A DNA stretch of 64,000 nucleotides, from contig CAJNDS010000902.1 of NCBI GenBank assembly GCA_905221605.1, positions 525,262 through 589,261 of the forward strand. Reading direction: 5' to 3'. Positions 22,031 through 30,930 of this stretch are shown here, in pieces. The notes under the pieces are model-generated. The model was not told the DNA's origin, searched no databases, and was given only the letters and a program-made list of their open reading frames with translations. Made by a program: the position numbers and the translations under genes. Position 1 is the stretch's first letter; every line of letters begins with the position of its first letter. Source of the DNA: Symbiodinium natans. Lineage: Eukaryota > Sar > Dinophyceae > Suessiales > Symbiodiniaceae.

Positions 22031-22106
22031 CCTAAACTGGAAACTGCAAGTCGCAGCGCCCAGGAGGCCCGGCGAGCGTCGGCAGCAACTGGGACTTCGC
22101 AAGGGA

Positions 22107-22321
22107 TGGGTTTGGGGTTTGGGGTTCGGGGTTTGGGGTTTGGGGTTCGGGGTTCGGGGTTTGGGGTTCGGGGTTTGGGGTTCGGGGTTTGGGGTTTGGG
22201 GTTTGGGGTTTGGGGTTCGGGGTTCGGGGTTTGGGGTTTGGGGTTTGGGGTTTGGGGTTCGGGGTTCGGGGTTTGGGGTTCGGGGTTTGGGGTTTGGGGT
22301 TTGGGGTTTGGGGTTTGGGGT
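22107..22321 (+). repeat. (GGGGTTT/GGGGTTC)n variant telomere-like array
   Basis: About 30 heptads in which TTTGGGG and TTCGGGG alternate in short runs. All frames are open and translate as Gly/Phe/Val/Trp repeats. These low-complexity ORFs are by-products of a 7-bp repeat without stops, not proteins. Confidence 0.95.
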
Positions 22322-22444
22322 CAACCCAGAGCCAGAGCCCCAGAATCCCGTGTCCTTAACTAGACCCCAGCACAATCCCGAAGCCAAAAAACTTCCAAAA
22401 ACACCCAAGTCCACCCTACATCCCAAAACCCTAAACACTCAATG

Positions 22445-22810
22445 CTAGGTTTAGGGTTTAGGGTTTAGGGTTTAGGGTTTAGGGTTTAGGGTTTAGGGTT
22501 TAGGGTTTAGGGTTTAGGGTTTAGGGTTTAGGGTTTAGGGCTTAGGGCTAAGTCCTAGGCGTTGTTCAGGCCTTCGGCTTCGGTGGAATAATCGGGAGTT
22601 TGGGTCTCGAGATTTTCTTGGAGGATCAGGGGACTTGAGGAAATGAGTAGGGCCAAAGTCGAGTCAAATAACCCGAGAAGGGCTTGGGGTTAGAGCCCCG
22701 ACTTGTGCCCGAGCCTTCACTGTACTTCATAGCTACTTGCCAATTAGGGTTTAGGGTTTAGGGTTTAGGGTTTAGGGTTTAGGGTTTAGGGTGTAGGGTT
22801 TAGGGTTTGG
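22445..22810 (+). repeat. Two (TTTAGGG)n arrays with spacer
   Basis: Arrays at 22445-22546 and 22744-22810. The 200-bp spacer is unique with no recognised feature. Confidence 0.95.
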
Positions 22811-22971
22811 GGTTGAAGCCTTTTCGAGCTCCCCCACTACGCTTGTGACTGCGGGCCGTTTCCTAGAGGTCCATAGTGTCTAGGATTCAACCCTAAATCC
22901 TGAACCCTAAACACTAAACCTAGATCTCAAACCCTAAGCCGTAAGCCTCAAAACCTCAAAACCCAAAGCCC

Positions 22972-23178
22972 TAAACCCCAAACCCTAAACCCCAAACCCT
23001 AAACCCTAAACCCTAAACCCCAAACCCTAAACCCCAAACCCTAAACCCCAAACCCCAAACCCTAAACCCCAAACCCCAAACCCCAAACCCCAAACCCCAA
23101 ACCCTAAACCCTAAACCCTAAACCCCAAACCCTAAACCCCAAACCCTAAACCCTAAACCCTAAACCCCAAACCCTAAG
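22972..23178 (-). repeat. Mixed (CCCTAAA/CCCCAAA)n array ending in C15
   Basis: Irregular mixture of two heptamer variants followed by a C15 run at 23179-23193, a typical variant-rich, older array. Confidence 0.95.
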
Positions 23179-23220
23179 CCCCCCCCCCCCCCCAACCCTC
23201 GAGCCCATGCGCCTGGTCAG

Positions 23221-23276
23221 ACCATCGCAACGACGATCAACCTCGTGGAGTCGACGATGCTTCGCTGCAGGGCCAT
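23221..23276 (+). CDS. Possible host exon
   Basis: After GCCTGGTCAG| the + frame reads TIATTINLVESTMLRCRAIV and then enters a TTTAGGG array at 23277, whose GTTTAG could serve as donor. Upstream C15 provides a pyrimidine tract. Product unknown. Confidence 0.35.
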
Positions 23277-23346
23277 TGTTTTAGGGTTTAGGGTTTAGGG
23301 TTTAGGGTTTGGGGTTTAGGGTTTAGGGTTTAGGGTTTAGGGTTTA
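23277..23346 (+). repeat. (TTTAGGG)n array
   Basis: Ten heptamers with one TTTGGGG unit. Confidence 0.95.
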
Positions 23347-23775
23347 AGTTTTCGGGTTTAGGGTGCAGGGTTTAGGGTTGAGGATTTCGGGTTCAGGGGT
23401 TTAGGGTGTTTAGGGGTAACCCGCAGGTTTAGGGGTTTGAGGGGTTTTAGGGTGTTAGGGTGTTAGGGTGTCGGGATTTGGGATCAGGCATTTTCGGAAT
23501 TCGGGTGTTATGGGTTTAGGCTTTGAGGTTGACCCATGCACCTCCGCCTCGGGAAATCCTTGGTCGAGGCGTCGCCAGCCATCATGGCCAACCATGCCAT
23601 GCTCTACCAGGTCATGGCTCGTCGTCTAAGTCGCTGCCGAAGAAAATCTCGTAAGTCGCGGCGGCCAGCCGAGCAATGCCAAGGGAACTCCCCAGGGCCG
23701 CGGCGCCAACAGGGTCCTCCTCCTCCTCCAAGCACGCCGATTCGGCGCAGTGCTGGCAACCTCTTCCTAAGCCCT
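23347..23775. other. Spacer with an 86-codon ORF of uncertain status
   Basis: The + ORF 23536-23796 begins MHLRLGKSLVEASPAIMANH and becomes Arg/Pro-rich before entering a CCCTAAA array. The first 40 residues could be an exon, the rest is low complexity. No motif, so left uncalled as a gene. Confidence 0.35.
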
Positions 23776-23935
23776 TATACCCTAAACCCTAATTAAACCC
23801 TAAACCCTAAACCCGAAACCCTAAACCCTAAACCCGAAACCCTAAACCCTAAACCCTAAACCCTAAACCCTAAACCCTAAACCCTAAACCCTAAACCCTA
23901 AACCCTAAACCCTAAACCCTAAACCCTAAACCCCC
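23776..23935 (-). repeat. (CCCTAAA)n array
   Basis: About 22 heptamers with CCCGAAA variants. Confidence 0.97.
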
Positions 23936-24654
23936 AGACCCTCCTTTTCCTGTGGGAGTTGGTCGGTCCTACGCTTGCTGGAGACATAAGGAGGGCGCAG
24001 GTTTTTCGAGATGGACGTCGGTTTCCCAACCCCTAAAGCCTAAGCACCTAAACTTAAGGGGTTTAGGGTTTCGGGTTTAGGGTTTAGGGTTTAGGGTTTA
24101 GGGGACACCCAGAAGGGGACCCATCATCTTATTCCCTAAATATCCCCCAAATAACGCCTAAGGCGCTCCCGTATAAGGGTCCCTCCTTTAGTCCCTTAAT
24201 GAACCCTCAAACCCTTAATCCCTTGAAGCGATCAGGGTGGCCCTAAACCTTAAAAACCCTAGAACCCAAAAAACACCTTGAACCTTAAACCCCTCGAACC
24301 CTGAAGCCCTGAAACCCCTGAAGTGAAGCCTGTGCCCTTGAGCCCTAAAACCGTTTAAGCCCCCCATAGCCCGGTGTTCGGGTTTGGTTGAGGGTTTAGG
24401 GTTTAGGGTTTAGGGTTTAGGGTTTAGGGTTTAGGGTTTAGGGTTTCGGGTCTAAATCCCTTAAGCCCCTTAAGCCCATAAAGCCCTTTAACACTTAAAC
24501 CGCCATGCCCTAAACCCCAAATCCTTAGTCCCTAAAGCCTGGAGCCCTTCACCCCCAGAATCCTGAAACCCGAACCTTGAAACCCTAGATCCCTAAAGAC
24601 CTTAAACCCTAATCCCCTAAACCTCAAAAACCCCACAACCCTGAAACCGCTCTA
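23936..24654. other. Spacer with short (TTTAGGG)n arrays
   Basis: Heptamer runs at 24060-24103 and 24388-24450. Otherwise decayed CCCTAAA-like words and unique sequence, with no supported gene. Confidence 0.5.
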
Positions 24655-24800
24655 ACCCCTAAACCCTAAACCCTAAACCCTAAACCCTGGACCTTGAACC
24701 CTAAACCCTAAACCCTAAACCCTAAACCCTAAACCCTAAACCCTAAACCCTAAACCCTAAACCCTAAACCCTAAACCCTAAACCCTAAACCCTAAACCCC
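24655..24800 (-). repeat. (CCCTAAA)n array
   Basis: About 20 heptamers directly upstream of the exon candidate at 24812. Confidence 0.97.
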
Positions 24801-24811
24801 TTTTCATGAAG

Positions 24812-24898
24812 CGATCAGGATGGTCCTCCAGCAGGGCGCCACAGCCGAGTTCTTGATGGCAGCCTGGGGCTGGGGGAGCCTGGGCGGAATTAAAAACG
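24812..24898 (+). CDS. Probable host exon
   Basis: The + frame reads EAIRMVLQQGATAEFLMAAW then GWGSLGGIKN. Acceptor choices are CTTTTCATGAAG| (24811) or GAAGCGATCAG|G (24818). The 3' boundary would be a GC donor (AAAACG|GC), a donor class common in dinoflagellates. Arrays of CCCTAAA and TCTAGGG/TTTAGGG abut both sides. It is on the same strand as exons beyond the provirus. Confidence 0.4.
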
Positions 24899-24907
24899 GC
24901 TGGGTTG

Positions 24908-25067
24908 AGGGTCTAGGGTCTAGGGTCTAGGGTCTAGGGTCTAGGGTCTAGGGTTTAGGGTTTAGGGTTTAGGGTTTAGGGTTTAGGGTTTAGGGTTTAG
25001 GGTTTAGGGTTTAGGGTGTAGGGTTTAGGGTTTAGGGTTTAGGGTTTAGGGTTTAGGGTTTAGGGTA
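24908..25067 (+). repeat. (TCTAGGG)n passing into (TTTAGGG)n
   Basis: Six TCTAGGG units followed by about 16 TTTAGGG units, a variant block at the array edge. Confidence 0.97.
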
Positions 25068-25675
25068 CCCTTAAGAGAAACAACCGTCCTGAAAGAAGCT
25101 TGTGATAATAGCAGGTCACCCCAACAAACTGATGTCGCAGAGCAAAACCTTCGAAGCTTGTCATTGTAATGGACCCTGCCTCTGCAACATTAGGGTTTGG
25201 GGTTTAGAGTTTAGGGTTTGGGATTTAGGGTTTGGGGTTTAGGTTTAGGTTTGGGCGTTTGGAGTTTAGGGTTTGGGGTTTAGGGTTTAGTTTCGAGGGT
25301 TCAGGCTTTGGGGTTTAGGGTTTAGGCGCAAAAGTGTTTAGGGTTTTGTGTTTAGGGTTCGGGTGTTTCAGATTTTAGGATTTAGGGCACAGGCTTTAGG
25401 GCCTAGGGTGGAGGGTCCAACGTTCTAGGGAAGGTGTGTTTGAGTTTGCCGCAAAGGCAGTGACTTCTTCGGGGATCTGCAAAAAGCACGATTCTTGTAT
25501 TTGCAGGGACATATGACAGGCCCCCCCCCCCCCCCAACTTCTGGGACATGCCCACCTGAGAAGGTTTTTGTTTCATGCATTTTTTTTTGTGATGGGGGGA
25601 GGGGGGTGTGTTCAGGCTTCAAGTTTTGAGGGATTTAAAGTTCGAGGGGGTGAGTTTAGGGGGTTTAGGGCAAGG
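25068..25675. other. Spacer, no supported gene
   Basis: Unique 25070-25190, decayed TTTAGGG/TTTGGGG words 25190-25420, a C16 run at about 25520, then unique sequence. Confidence 0.5.
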
Positions 25676-26530
25676 GTTTAGGGTTTAGGGTCTAGGGTCT
25701 AGTCTAGGGTTTAGGGTTTAGGGTTTAGGGTTTAGGGTTTAGTGTTTAGGGTTTAGGGTTTAGGGTTTAGGGTTTAGGGTTTAGGGTTTAGGGTTTAGGG
25801 TTTAGGGTTTAGGGTTTAGGGTTTAGGGTTTAGGGTTTATAAGTTTAGGCAGGGTTTAGGTGTAGGATTTTTGTGGGTTTGGGTGTTGGGGCTGAACTCG
25901 GGTTGTGGGGCTTTGGCTTCGGGCCCTTTCAGAAGGGGGGAGGAGGGCTTTAGGAGGGGTTACCCAGGATTCATAAAGCCTAAACCCTAAAACCCTAAAC
26001 CCTCAACCCTAAACCCCAAACCCTAATCCCTAAACCCCAAACCCTGAACCCTGAACCCTAAACCCTGAACCCCAAACCCCACACTCCCTGAGATTGCCCA
26101 AGCCTAATCTTCCCTCAACTTCTCCAGGCGTGTCCTCTCCCCAAACCACCTCAAGGTGAGGGTTTCAGGGTTTAGGGTTTAGGGTTTAGGGTTTAGGGTT
26201 TAGGGTTTAGGGTTCAGGGTTTAGGGTTTAGGGTTTAGGGTTTAGGGTTTAGGGTGAGGGTTTCAGAGTTTAGGGGTCCGTTCGTTTAGGGTTTGGGGTT
26301 TGGGGTTTAGGGTCTAGGGTTTAGGGCGAAGACTCATGGGACTGATCAACTCCTCCTTCAGTATAGTTTGAGGGGAGACCCCAGCCCCGACTCGTCAGAT
26401 AGTCCCTAAACCCAAAACCCAAAACCCAAAACCCTAAACCCTAAACCCAAAACCCTAACCCTAAACCCTAAACCCTAAACCCTAAACCCTAAACCCTAAA
26501 CCCTAAACCCTAAACCCTAAACCCTAAAGA
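25676..26530. repeat. Telomeric arrays in both orientations
   Basis: (TTTAGGG)n at 25676-25840 and 26163-26255; (CCCTAAA)n, with CCCTGAA and CCCCAAA variants, at 25978-26085 and 26404-26530. Spacers are short and unique. Confidence 0.95.
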
Positions 26531-26555
26531 TTGCCCATCTTGGTAGCCCAGTGGT

Positions 26556-26615
26556 ACCCTTTTCCTTTTTTTGGTTCTGGTTCCCTGATCAAGTAACCAA
26601 CCAAAAAAAGGGTGC
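26556..26615. repeat. Short hairpin element GGTACCCTTTT ... AAAAAGGGTGCC
   Basis: Inverted arms GGTACCCTTTTCC and AAAAAAAGGGTGCC flank TTGGTTCTGGTTCCCTGATC. It shares words with the 15942, 20428 and 57625 repeats. Confidence 0.45.
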
Positions 26616-26787
26616 CCTTATTATAGTATGGTTACTGGGCTACTAAGCCATAATATGCTCCCAATATGGCCCTTCCATTCTCTTGGAGGATCTTTAAACA
26701 GGGTCCCCAAATCGAAGGGTACAACCTTAGGGGTCCGTGGTAGAACCCCATGATAAACCACCACTCCCGTTCGCTGCATGACCTCAG

Positions 26788-26830
26788 GGACAACGTCCTT
26801 CCAACCTTCCACGCGAGCATAGCCAGCGCC
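26788..26830 (+). CDS. Possible host exon
   Basis: Acceptor TGCATGACCTCAG|G. The + frame reads DNVLPTFHASIASA up to a GT (GCC|GTGG). Two overlapping 62-63 codon ORFs lie on the reverse strand here, so the strand is not certain. Product unknown. Confidence 0.3.
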
Positions 26831-27099
26831 GTGGCTCCATTAGGGCTTAGGGGTTAGGATTTCGGGTGTATAGTGGGCCGCCCTAAACCCTCCCTCAGGG
26901 TCCATGTACCTGTTTGGTGTGTACCTGATGCAAGGAGGATTCCTAAAGACGAAGCGCTACTTTGGGAAACAAAGCCCCTAAAGCCCTCAAAGCCCCAAAA
27001 CCCCCCAAAACCCCCCAAACCCCCTTAAACCCCTAAAGCCTAAAGCCCCTAACCCTAAAGTTGAGACGTGCCAAGAAGCCACAGAAGAGGGGGTTTCTG
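26831..27099. other. Spacer, nothing recognised
   Basis: Short CCCCTAAAG-type words at 26975-27055, otherwise unique. Confidence 0.4.
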
Positions 27100-27850
27100 A
27101 ATATGTACTGATACGATTTAGATACGGTTTACAATACGATGAGGGGATACGATTCTAGCGTGTGTACGACGGAGGGCTTCGATTGGAATGCGGTCAGGGA
27201 TACGATTTCAAGTGGTAGGGGTAACTAGAATGCGATTTTAATGCGGTTGTCATTGATAGACCCCCGTGTGCCCCAACGCGCGCAGACCATGCATGAGTGT
27301 TCACTGATGCTCAATGGGCATGGAGGTGGCCACGTCGTTGCCAGTGTTGAAATTCGTGTAAAGATCAACCCCTGATCCTTGTCTCGGCTCTGTGGAATAT
27401 CTAGACATTGGACTCTGAACTTTGGACGCCCTTGCGAGCCTGACCCCCAAAACGAGCCGGTTCCGAAATCGCATCCAAGATCGTATCTCTCAAGCGAGGT
27501 GGCCCCGCAATCGTATCCAAAACCCCCCCAATCGTATCCAAAATCGCATCGTCCAAGCGAGGCAGCCCCAAAATCGTATCCAAAATCGTATCTCGCAAGC
27601 GAAGAGGCCCCAAAATCGTACGTATCGGTTTTTTTGGATACGATTTCGGATAGGATCCGATTTCGGATAGGATCCACCCCCCCCACCCCCCCCCCCCCCA
27701 GTCCGGAGGGGCAAATCGTATCCCAAATCGTGTCCAAAATCGAAGCCAAATCGTATTAAACTGTAGGGAAGGGTTTAAGGGGTACGAGCATGGATACGGT
27801 TTTGGGTACGGGTAGGCAATCAAAAAATCGGTGCTGCAGTTGATGGAAAA
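27100..27850. repeat. ATACGATTTTGG-type satellite with C-rich runs
   Basis: The words ATACGAT, AAATCGTATCC and GGATACGATTT recur throughout, with spacing not fixed, together with GGATAGGAT variants and C-rich runs at about 27676-27702. The same words appear directly after the provirus at 48650-48840. ORFs of 78-174 codons on both strands merely translate the repeat. Confidence 0.75.
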
Positions 27851-27964
27851 TCGCCAACCTCGGCTGCGTGGAAGGTGATCAATTTCAAGGAAATCGTTTC
27901 AAAGTTCAAAAAGAAGTACGATAGATTCCAATTTAAATATTTGCGTCATTTCGGCCAATGCTAA
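27815..27964 (+). CDS. Short coding-like remnant
   Basis: A + frame open from 27779 reads, from about 27815, GNQKIGAAVDGKSPTSAAWK, VINFKEIVSKFKKKYDRFQF and KYLRHFGQC to a TAA at 27963-27965. Composition is protein-like (aromatic, Lys-rich) and unlike the satellite that precedes it. No family recognised. It could be a fragment of a host or transposon gene. Confidence 0.3.
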   Translation, partial: GNQKIGAAVDGKSPTSAAWKVINFKEIVSKFKKKYDRFQFKYLRHFGQC

Positions 27965-28103
27965 AGGAAAAAGGTGCCTAAAATGGCACCAACCACTTCT
28001 TCCCGGTTTGGTGCAGTGTCAGCATCGCAAACAATTTGAGCATGCCTTCGAATGTATTGAACCACCTTGCACAGGGCGAAGTGGGTACTTGGGATACGAT
28101 TTG

Positions 28104-28122
28104 CCCCCCCCCCCCCTCCCCC
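28104..28122. repeat. Left flanking direct repeat C13-T-C5 (target site)
   Basis: Thirteen C, one T and five C directly abut the left terminal inverted repeat. The identical string directly follows the right TIR at 48601-48619. It is either a 19-bp target-site duplication or a 5-6 bp duplication inside a C-tract. Homopolymer length may be affected by assembly. Confidence 0.75.
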
Positions 28123-28597
28123 AAAAAATTAGTAAAAGGGGGCTCCTGCGGAGTAAAACGTTAAACTTTGCTTACCTCCGCTATTATTTCAATTCCTAAC
28201 AGGTTAACATCGTCATTTTTCACAATCACCTTATTCATTATTTTCCTAAATTTTCCACTAATTTTTAAATTCCATATTACCTTCTTCATTCTTTTTTCTC
28301 TATCCACCTTATTCGTTTTTCGGAAGGGGCTTCTAGGGTTTTTTCCCAAATATTGCCTTTTTACCAACGGTTTTCAGCACTTTTTCATCATTCATTCCAC
28401 CCTCATTCATTTTTCACTCTCACTCCCCAACATTCATTCCAATTCTCATACCATCGCCCCTCATTCATTTCTCCTATTTTCCATCCTACTTTTCCCAAGC
28501 TCCCTAACAATATTCTTACCAAAGCTCTTATTACTTAAAGTCCTTAAACATCATATTAATTATTTTAATATGATGGTTATCTAATCCATTTCATCTA
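28123..28597 (+). repeat. Left terminal inverted repeat (475 bp)
   Basis: Begins AAAAAATTAGTAAAAGGGGG and matches the reverse complement of 48126-48600 over the full 475 bp. I see three substitutions (at about 28379, 28482 and 28498). The match stops abruptly at TTTCATCTA, inside the last codons of the zinc-finger gene at 28581. In protein-primed replicons the TIR holds the replication origin. Confidence 0.97.
28161..28367 (-). CDS. TIR-encoded basic 68-residue ORF (left copy)
   Basis: Starts MVKRQYLGKNPRSPFRKTNK and ends GIEIIAEVSKV; strongly basic. The identical protein is encoded by the right TIR (48356-48562), reading towards the element's end. The three TIR substitutions all fall outside it. 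Against it: the opposite strand of the TIR also holds a 138-codon ORF, and there is no recognised promoter motif. Low-confidence gene. Confidence 0.3.
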   Translation of the reverse strand: MVKRQYLGKNPRSPFRKTNKVDREKRMKKVIWNLKISGKFRKIMNKVIVKNDDVNLLGIEIIAEVSKV

Positions 28598-28919
28598 GAT
28601 TCAAATACCTATTATTATGTCTTTCAATATAAGCGTTTCTTTCTTCTTCTGTCAAATCCCAATAAGTGTTTAATGATTTTGATTTCTTCACTTTCTGTTG
28701 TTTGCTACTTACTTCTTCTAACTGTTTCCACAATTTAGATTTTACTTTCTCATCTTTTTCGTTGTTCCATTTATCACTTAACGTTTTAAATTCTTCGTTA
28801 AGCTTATGACTTTTACTATTAAGATGTCTGTTAAAGTTTTCTTTTCTATACAGTGCTGTTCCATTAAATATTCTACATATATCACACTCAACAAAGCGAC
28901 ATAATGGCTCTTTCTTCAT
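28581..28919 (-). CDS. U1/matrin-like C2H2 zinc-finger protein (left terminal gene)
   Basis: 112 residues. A C12-x2-C15-x16-H32-x5-H38 finger resembles the U1-C/matrin class that binds RNA or DNA. It is followed by a Lys/Glu-rich helical region (about 45-85) and a tail ending LDEMD. The final codons lie inside the TIR, and the gene at the other end (47756-48142) also ends LDEMD. A CTTAAAGACAAAAAGCC ... TATAATATTA element precedes the ATG. Function unknown; a DNA- or RNA-binding early regulator is possible. Confidence 0.75.
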   Translation of the reverse strand: MKKEPLCRFVECDICRIFNGTALYRKENFNRHLNSKSHKLNEEFKTLSDKWNNEKDEKVKSKLWKQLEEVSSKQQKVKKSKSLNTYWDLTEEERNAYIERHNNRYLNLDEMD

Positions 28920-28927
28920 TTTTTCTC

Positions 28928-28960
28928 TTAATATTATACGGCTTTTTGTCTTTAAGTGAT
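28928..28960 (-). promoter_or_regulatory. Early-type promoter motif of the 28581-28919 gene
   Basis: On the reverse strand CACTTAAAGACAAAAAGCC followed by GTATAATATTA ends 8 bp before the ATG. Near-identical copies precede the next two genes. Confidence 0.7.
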
Positions 28961-28967
28961 TTTTATT

Positions 28968-29276
28968 TTAGGTTTCATTTTGGCTAGACTGCTTCAGATT
29001 TCGTTTCCACATTTCAATCATATCTTTACAACATTTGATACTCTTCAACTTACGGCTTTTTTCAGATGTCTTTTTGTATAAGTCAAAATAGCACGATGAC
29101 TTGTTATTAAGACACATAACAAGTTCTTGTAAATTATCTTCACCTAATGCTTCTATTCTGCTACTATACTTAAATATTTTCTTATAAATATTGTCTATGT
29201 CCTCATTTAAATCTTCAAGTTCAATTTCATATATTTTCAGTTGTTCTTCTTCCTCCTTCAAATGTTTCTCACACAT
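28968..29276 (-). CDS. Coiled-coil protein, unknown function
   Basis: 102 residues with a Glu/Leu/Ile-rich N-terminal half (about 5-50) typical of a coiled coil, then a Lys-rich half with scattered Cys (CYFDLYKK, KCCKDMIEMW). No family recognised. It lies in the leftward block between the terminal zinc-finger gene and the Cys-rich 202-residue gene, behind its own copy of the early motif. The stop codon lies 48 bp upstream of the next gene's start. Confidence 0.65.
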   Translation of the reverse strand: MCEKHLKEEEEQLKIYEIELEDLNEDIDNIYKKIFKYSSRIEALGEDNLQELVMCLNNKSSCYFDLYKKTSEKSRKLKSIKCCKDMIEMWKRNLKQSSQNET

Positions 29277-29281
29277 TGCAC

Positions 29282-29313
29282 TAATATTATAGGGCTTTTT
29301 GTCTTTAAGTCAT
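29282..29313 (-). promoter_or_regulatory. Early-type promoter motif of the 28968-29276 gene
   Basis: GACTTAAAGACAAAAAGCC then CTATAATATTA, ending 5 bp before the ATG. The TAA stop of the upstream gene (29305-29307) is embedded in the motif's CTTAAAG core. Confidence 0.72.
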
Positions 29314-29913
29314 TTTAGGAAATATTTCATCCAGATAGTTTTGAATGTCATCTATTTCAATATAACCTTGATAAAACATTTCTTCTAACCAGTTAGTCAA
29401 GTATTCATACACTATCATTTTAAATATGAATATTCCAGGGTATTGTTTCCTGTAAAAGCTATATTCTTTATCATAAATTAGTTTAATTCTTTTCAATATC
29501 TCCTTTATTTTAGCCTTTTTGTCAAGATTTTCAATAATTTCGTGAAATGCCATAAAAAACAGTGAGCGTCTAAACTTAATATAAGATTTTAGCACACTTT
29601 TAAATGGTGTTTCACTCTTATCAATTACATTACATAAAAAATTGATTTTTACTGGTATTTTATGTTTAGGGTTTAGTTCTGTATAATAGTTTCTTTTACA
29701 ATATCGAACTTGTAGTTCAACTGTACTACTTTCACCATTATCTTCTAAAAGTATCTCATCTTCATCATTTATAATTTCTAAACAATAAGAACAACAACCG
29801 AAAGAACAAATGTTATCAACTATTATGTTAGGTAAAAATTTAGATAACAATTCCCTATTATCGTTGTTAATGCTACAACAAGAATCACAATGCTTAAAGT
29901 TTAAAATTTTCAT
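29305..29913 (-). CDS. Cys-rich unknown protein
   Basis: 202 residues. The N-terminal 45 residues contain a Cys cluster (HCDSCCS, ICSFGCCSYC) that could bind zinc. The rest is a mixed helical region with aromatic residues (IKFRRSLFFMAFHEIIENLD) and no transmembrane segment that I would call. No family recognised. It sits just downstream of the integrase gene with its own early motif, so a role in replication or host take-over is more likely than in the virion. Confidence 0.7.
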   Translation of the reverse strand: MKILNFKHCDSCCSINNDNRELLSKFLPNIIVDNICSFGCCSYCLEIINDEDEILLEDNGESSTVELQVRYCKRNYYTELNPKHKIPVKINFLCNVIDKSETPFKSVLKSYIKFRRSLFFMAFHEIIENLDKKAKIKEILKRIKLIYDKEYSFYRKQYPGIFIFKMIVYEYLTNWLEEMFYQGYIEIDDIQNYLDEIFPKMT

Positions 29914-29927
29914 CTTCTTTACTTTAT

Positions 29928-29960
29928 AATATTATAGGGCTTTTTGTCTTTAAGTCATTT
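29928..29960 (-). promoter_or_regulatory. Early-type promoter motif of the 29305-29913 gene
   Basis: GACTTAAAGACAAAAAGCC then CTATAATATTATA, about 13 bp before the ATG. The TATAATATTATA part is a 12-bp palindrome. Confidence 0.72.
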
Positions 29961-29967
29961 TATATTT

Positions 29968-30897
29968 TCAATCAACCAACAACAACTCGTGTCTATTGTA
30001 GTGCTTTTCCCTACCTTCCAAAAGATAATATTTATTAAGCTGTGGGTCTCGTTTTACTTCCTTGACTTCATAAGTTCTTTCAGACCATTGACTGCGTGTC
30101 TCCTTTCTGCTAGTATAGTTGCCTTTTCCTTTATCAAATATTTTAACCTTATCTCCAACTTCAATCTTTGGATATCTCCTTAAATACTTTTCTTTCAATA
30201 CTGTGTTAGCCTTAACTTCAACAGAATTCTTATCAAGGTGGGCATCGTCTGGTATCATTCCAGTTGTTGAATGAACCATCTTTTTATTATACTTATCCAA
30301 GACAGGTTTTAATAATATAGTCCAAGCCCCTTTCGTTTCTAAAGCTCTGTCACCAATCATTTTCTTAAATGTTCTAATCGCTCTTTCTGCTACATTAGCG
30401 TGCGTCAACGTTACAATGTGTGTAATGCCCTCGCCTTTTAAATAAGTTTGTAATTTCTTATAATTAAAAGCTCCATCGTGGTCGGTATAGATACTTTGCG
30501 GTTGTCCTAATACTTTGAAACATTCCAGAAAAGCTTTATAAACATCTTCTCCATCTTTGTTTTCCATCGGCACTACGTGAGTCTTTTTACTGAAATTATC
30601 AATACAAATCAATCCATATCTTTTATATTCTTCTTTAAAGGTGTCAGTATCTTTCATCAAGCTAGTCATATCCATAATATCAACAGAATAAACAGCTCTC
30701 GCAAAAGGCGGAGAATAACTGTTTGAATTTTTATAATTCCTTCGTTGTTTATTAGGTTGTTTTTTAACCCATTCCCTAACTTCTTCTAATGTTATTACGA
30801 GACCATCTTTTTTAGCTTCTTCATACAAGCTTCTAACACTTCCATAGCCACGTTCTAAATCATAATATATCTTTTCCAGAACTTCGTTTTTACTCAT
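29968..30897 (-). CDS. RVE-family (retroviral-type) integrase
   Basis: 309 residues, the usual length for Polinton and virophage integrases. The DDE core is visible: D73 in YSVDIMDM, D139 in YTDHDGAF and E171 in NVAERAIRTFKK. A C-terminal small-barrel or chromodomain-like region follows (about 245-309; VGDKVKIFDKGKGN, WSERTYEVKEV, then a YYLLEGR strand). A canonical HHCC zinc domain is not evident. It would insert the linear element by strand transfer at its TIR ends, acting in the nucleus. It is reverse-oriented within the left block. No early motif is seen upstream, only the hairpin at 30899-30930, so it may be read from the upstream gene's transcript. Confidence 0.93.
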   Translation of the reverse strand: MSKNEVLEKIYYDLERGYGSVRSLYEEAKKDGLVITLEEVREWVKKQPNKQRRNYKNSNSYSPPFARAVYSVDIMDMTSLMKDTDTFKEEYKRYGLICIDNFSKKTHVVPMENKDGEDVYKAFLECFKVLGQPQSIYTDHDGAFNYKKLQTYLKGEGITHIVTLTHANVAERAIRTFKKMIGDRALETKGAWTILLKPVLDKYNKKMVHSTTGMIPDDAHLDKNSVEVKANTVLKEKYLRRYPKIEVGDKVKIFDKGKGNYTSRKETRSQWSERTYEVKEVKRDPQLNKYYLLEGREKHYNRHELLLVD

Positions 30898-30898
30898 A

Positions 30899-30930
30899 TT
30901 TAATATTAATAAGATTTTATTAATATTAAA
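30899..30930. terminator. Perfect 14-bp hairpin at gene end
   Basis: TTTAATATTAATAA, loop GATT, TTATTAATATTAAA. It begins at the base next to the TGA stop of the 30931-31281 gene (reverse strand) and ends two bases before the integrase start codon. Its position fits a transcript 3'-end hairpin as in mimivirus and virophages. Confidence 0.7.

Noticed and set aside
22004-22448. ORFs of 85-144 codons rich in Gly/Phe/Val/Trp or Pro/Asn/Lys
   Set aside because: They are translations of a 7-bp repeat without stop codons, open in several frames on both strands.
27225-27823. Overlapping ORFs of 78-174 codons around 27.2-27.8 kb
   Set aside because: Up to five frames on both strands are open because of the ATACGAT-word satellite; none has a domain.
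28168-28584. 138-codon hydrophobic ORF in both TIRs (also 48139-48555)
   Set aside because: Phe/Ile/Leu/Ser/His-rich because the strand is T/C-rich. All three TIR substitutions change its residues, and the opposite-strand 68-residue ORF is unchanged, so I do not call it a membrane protein.
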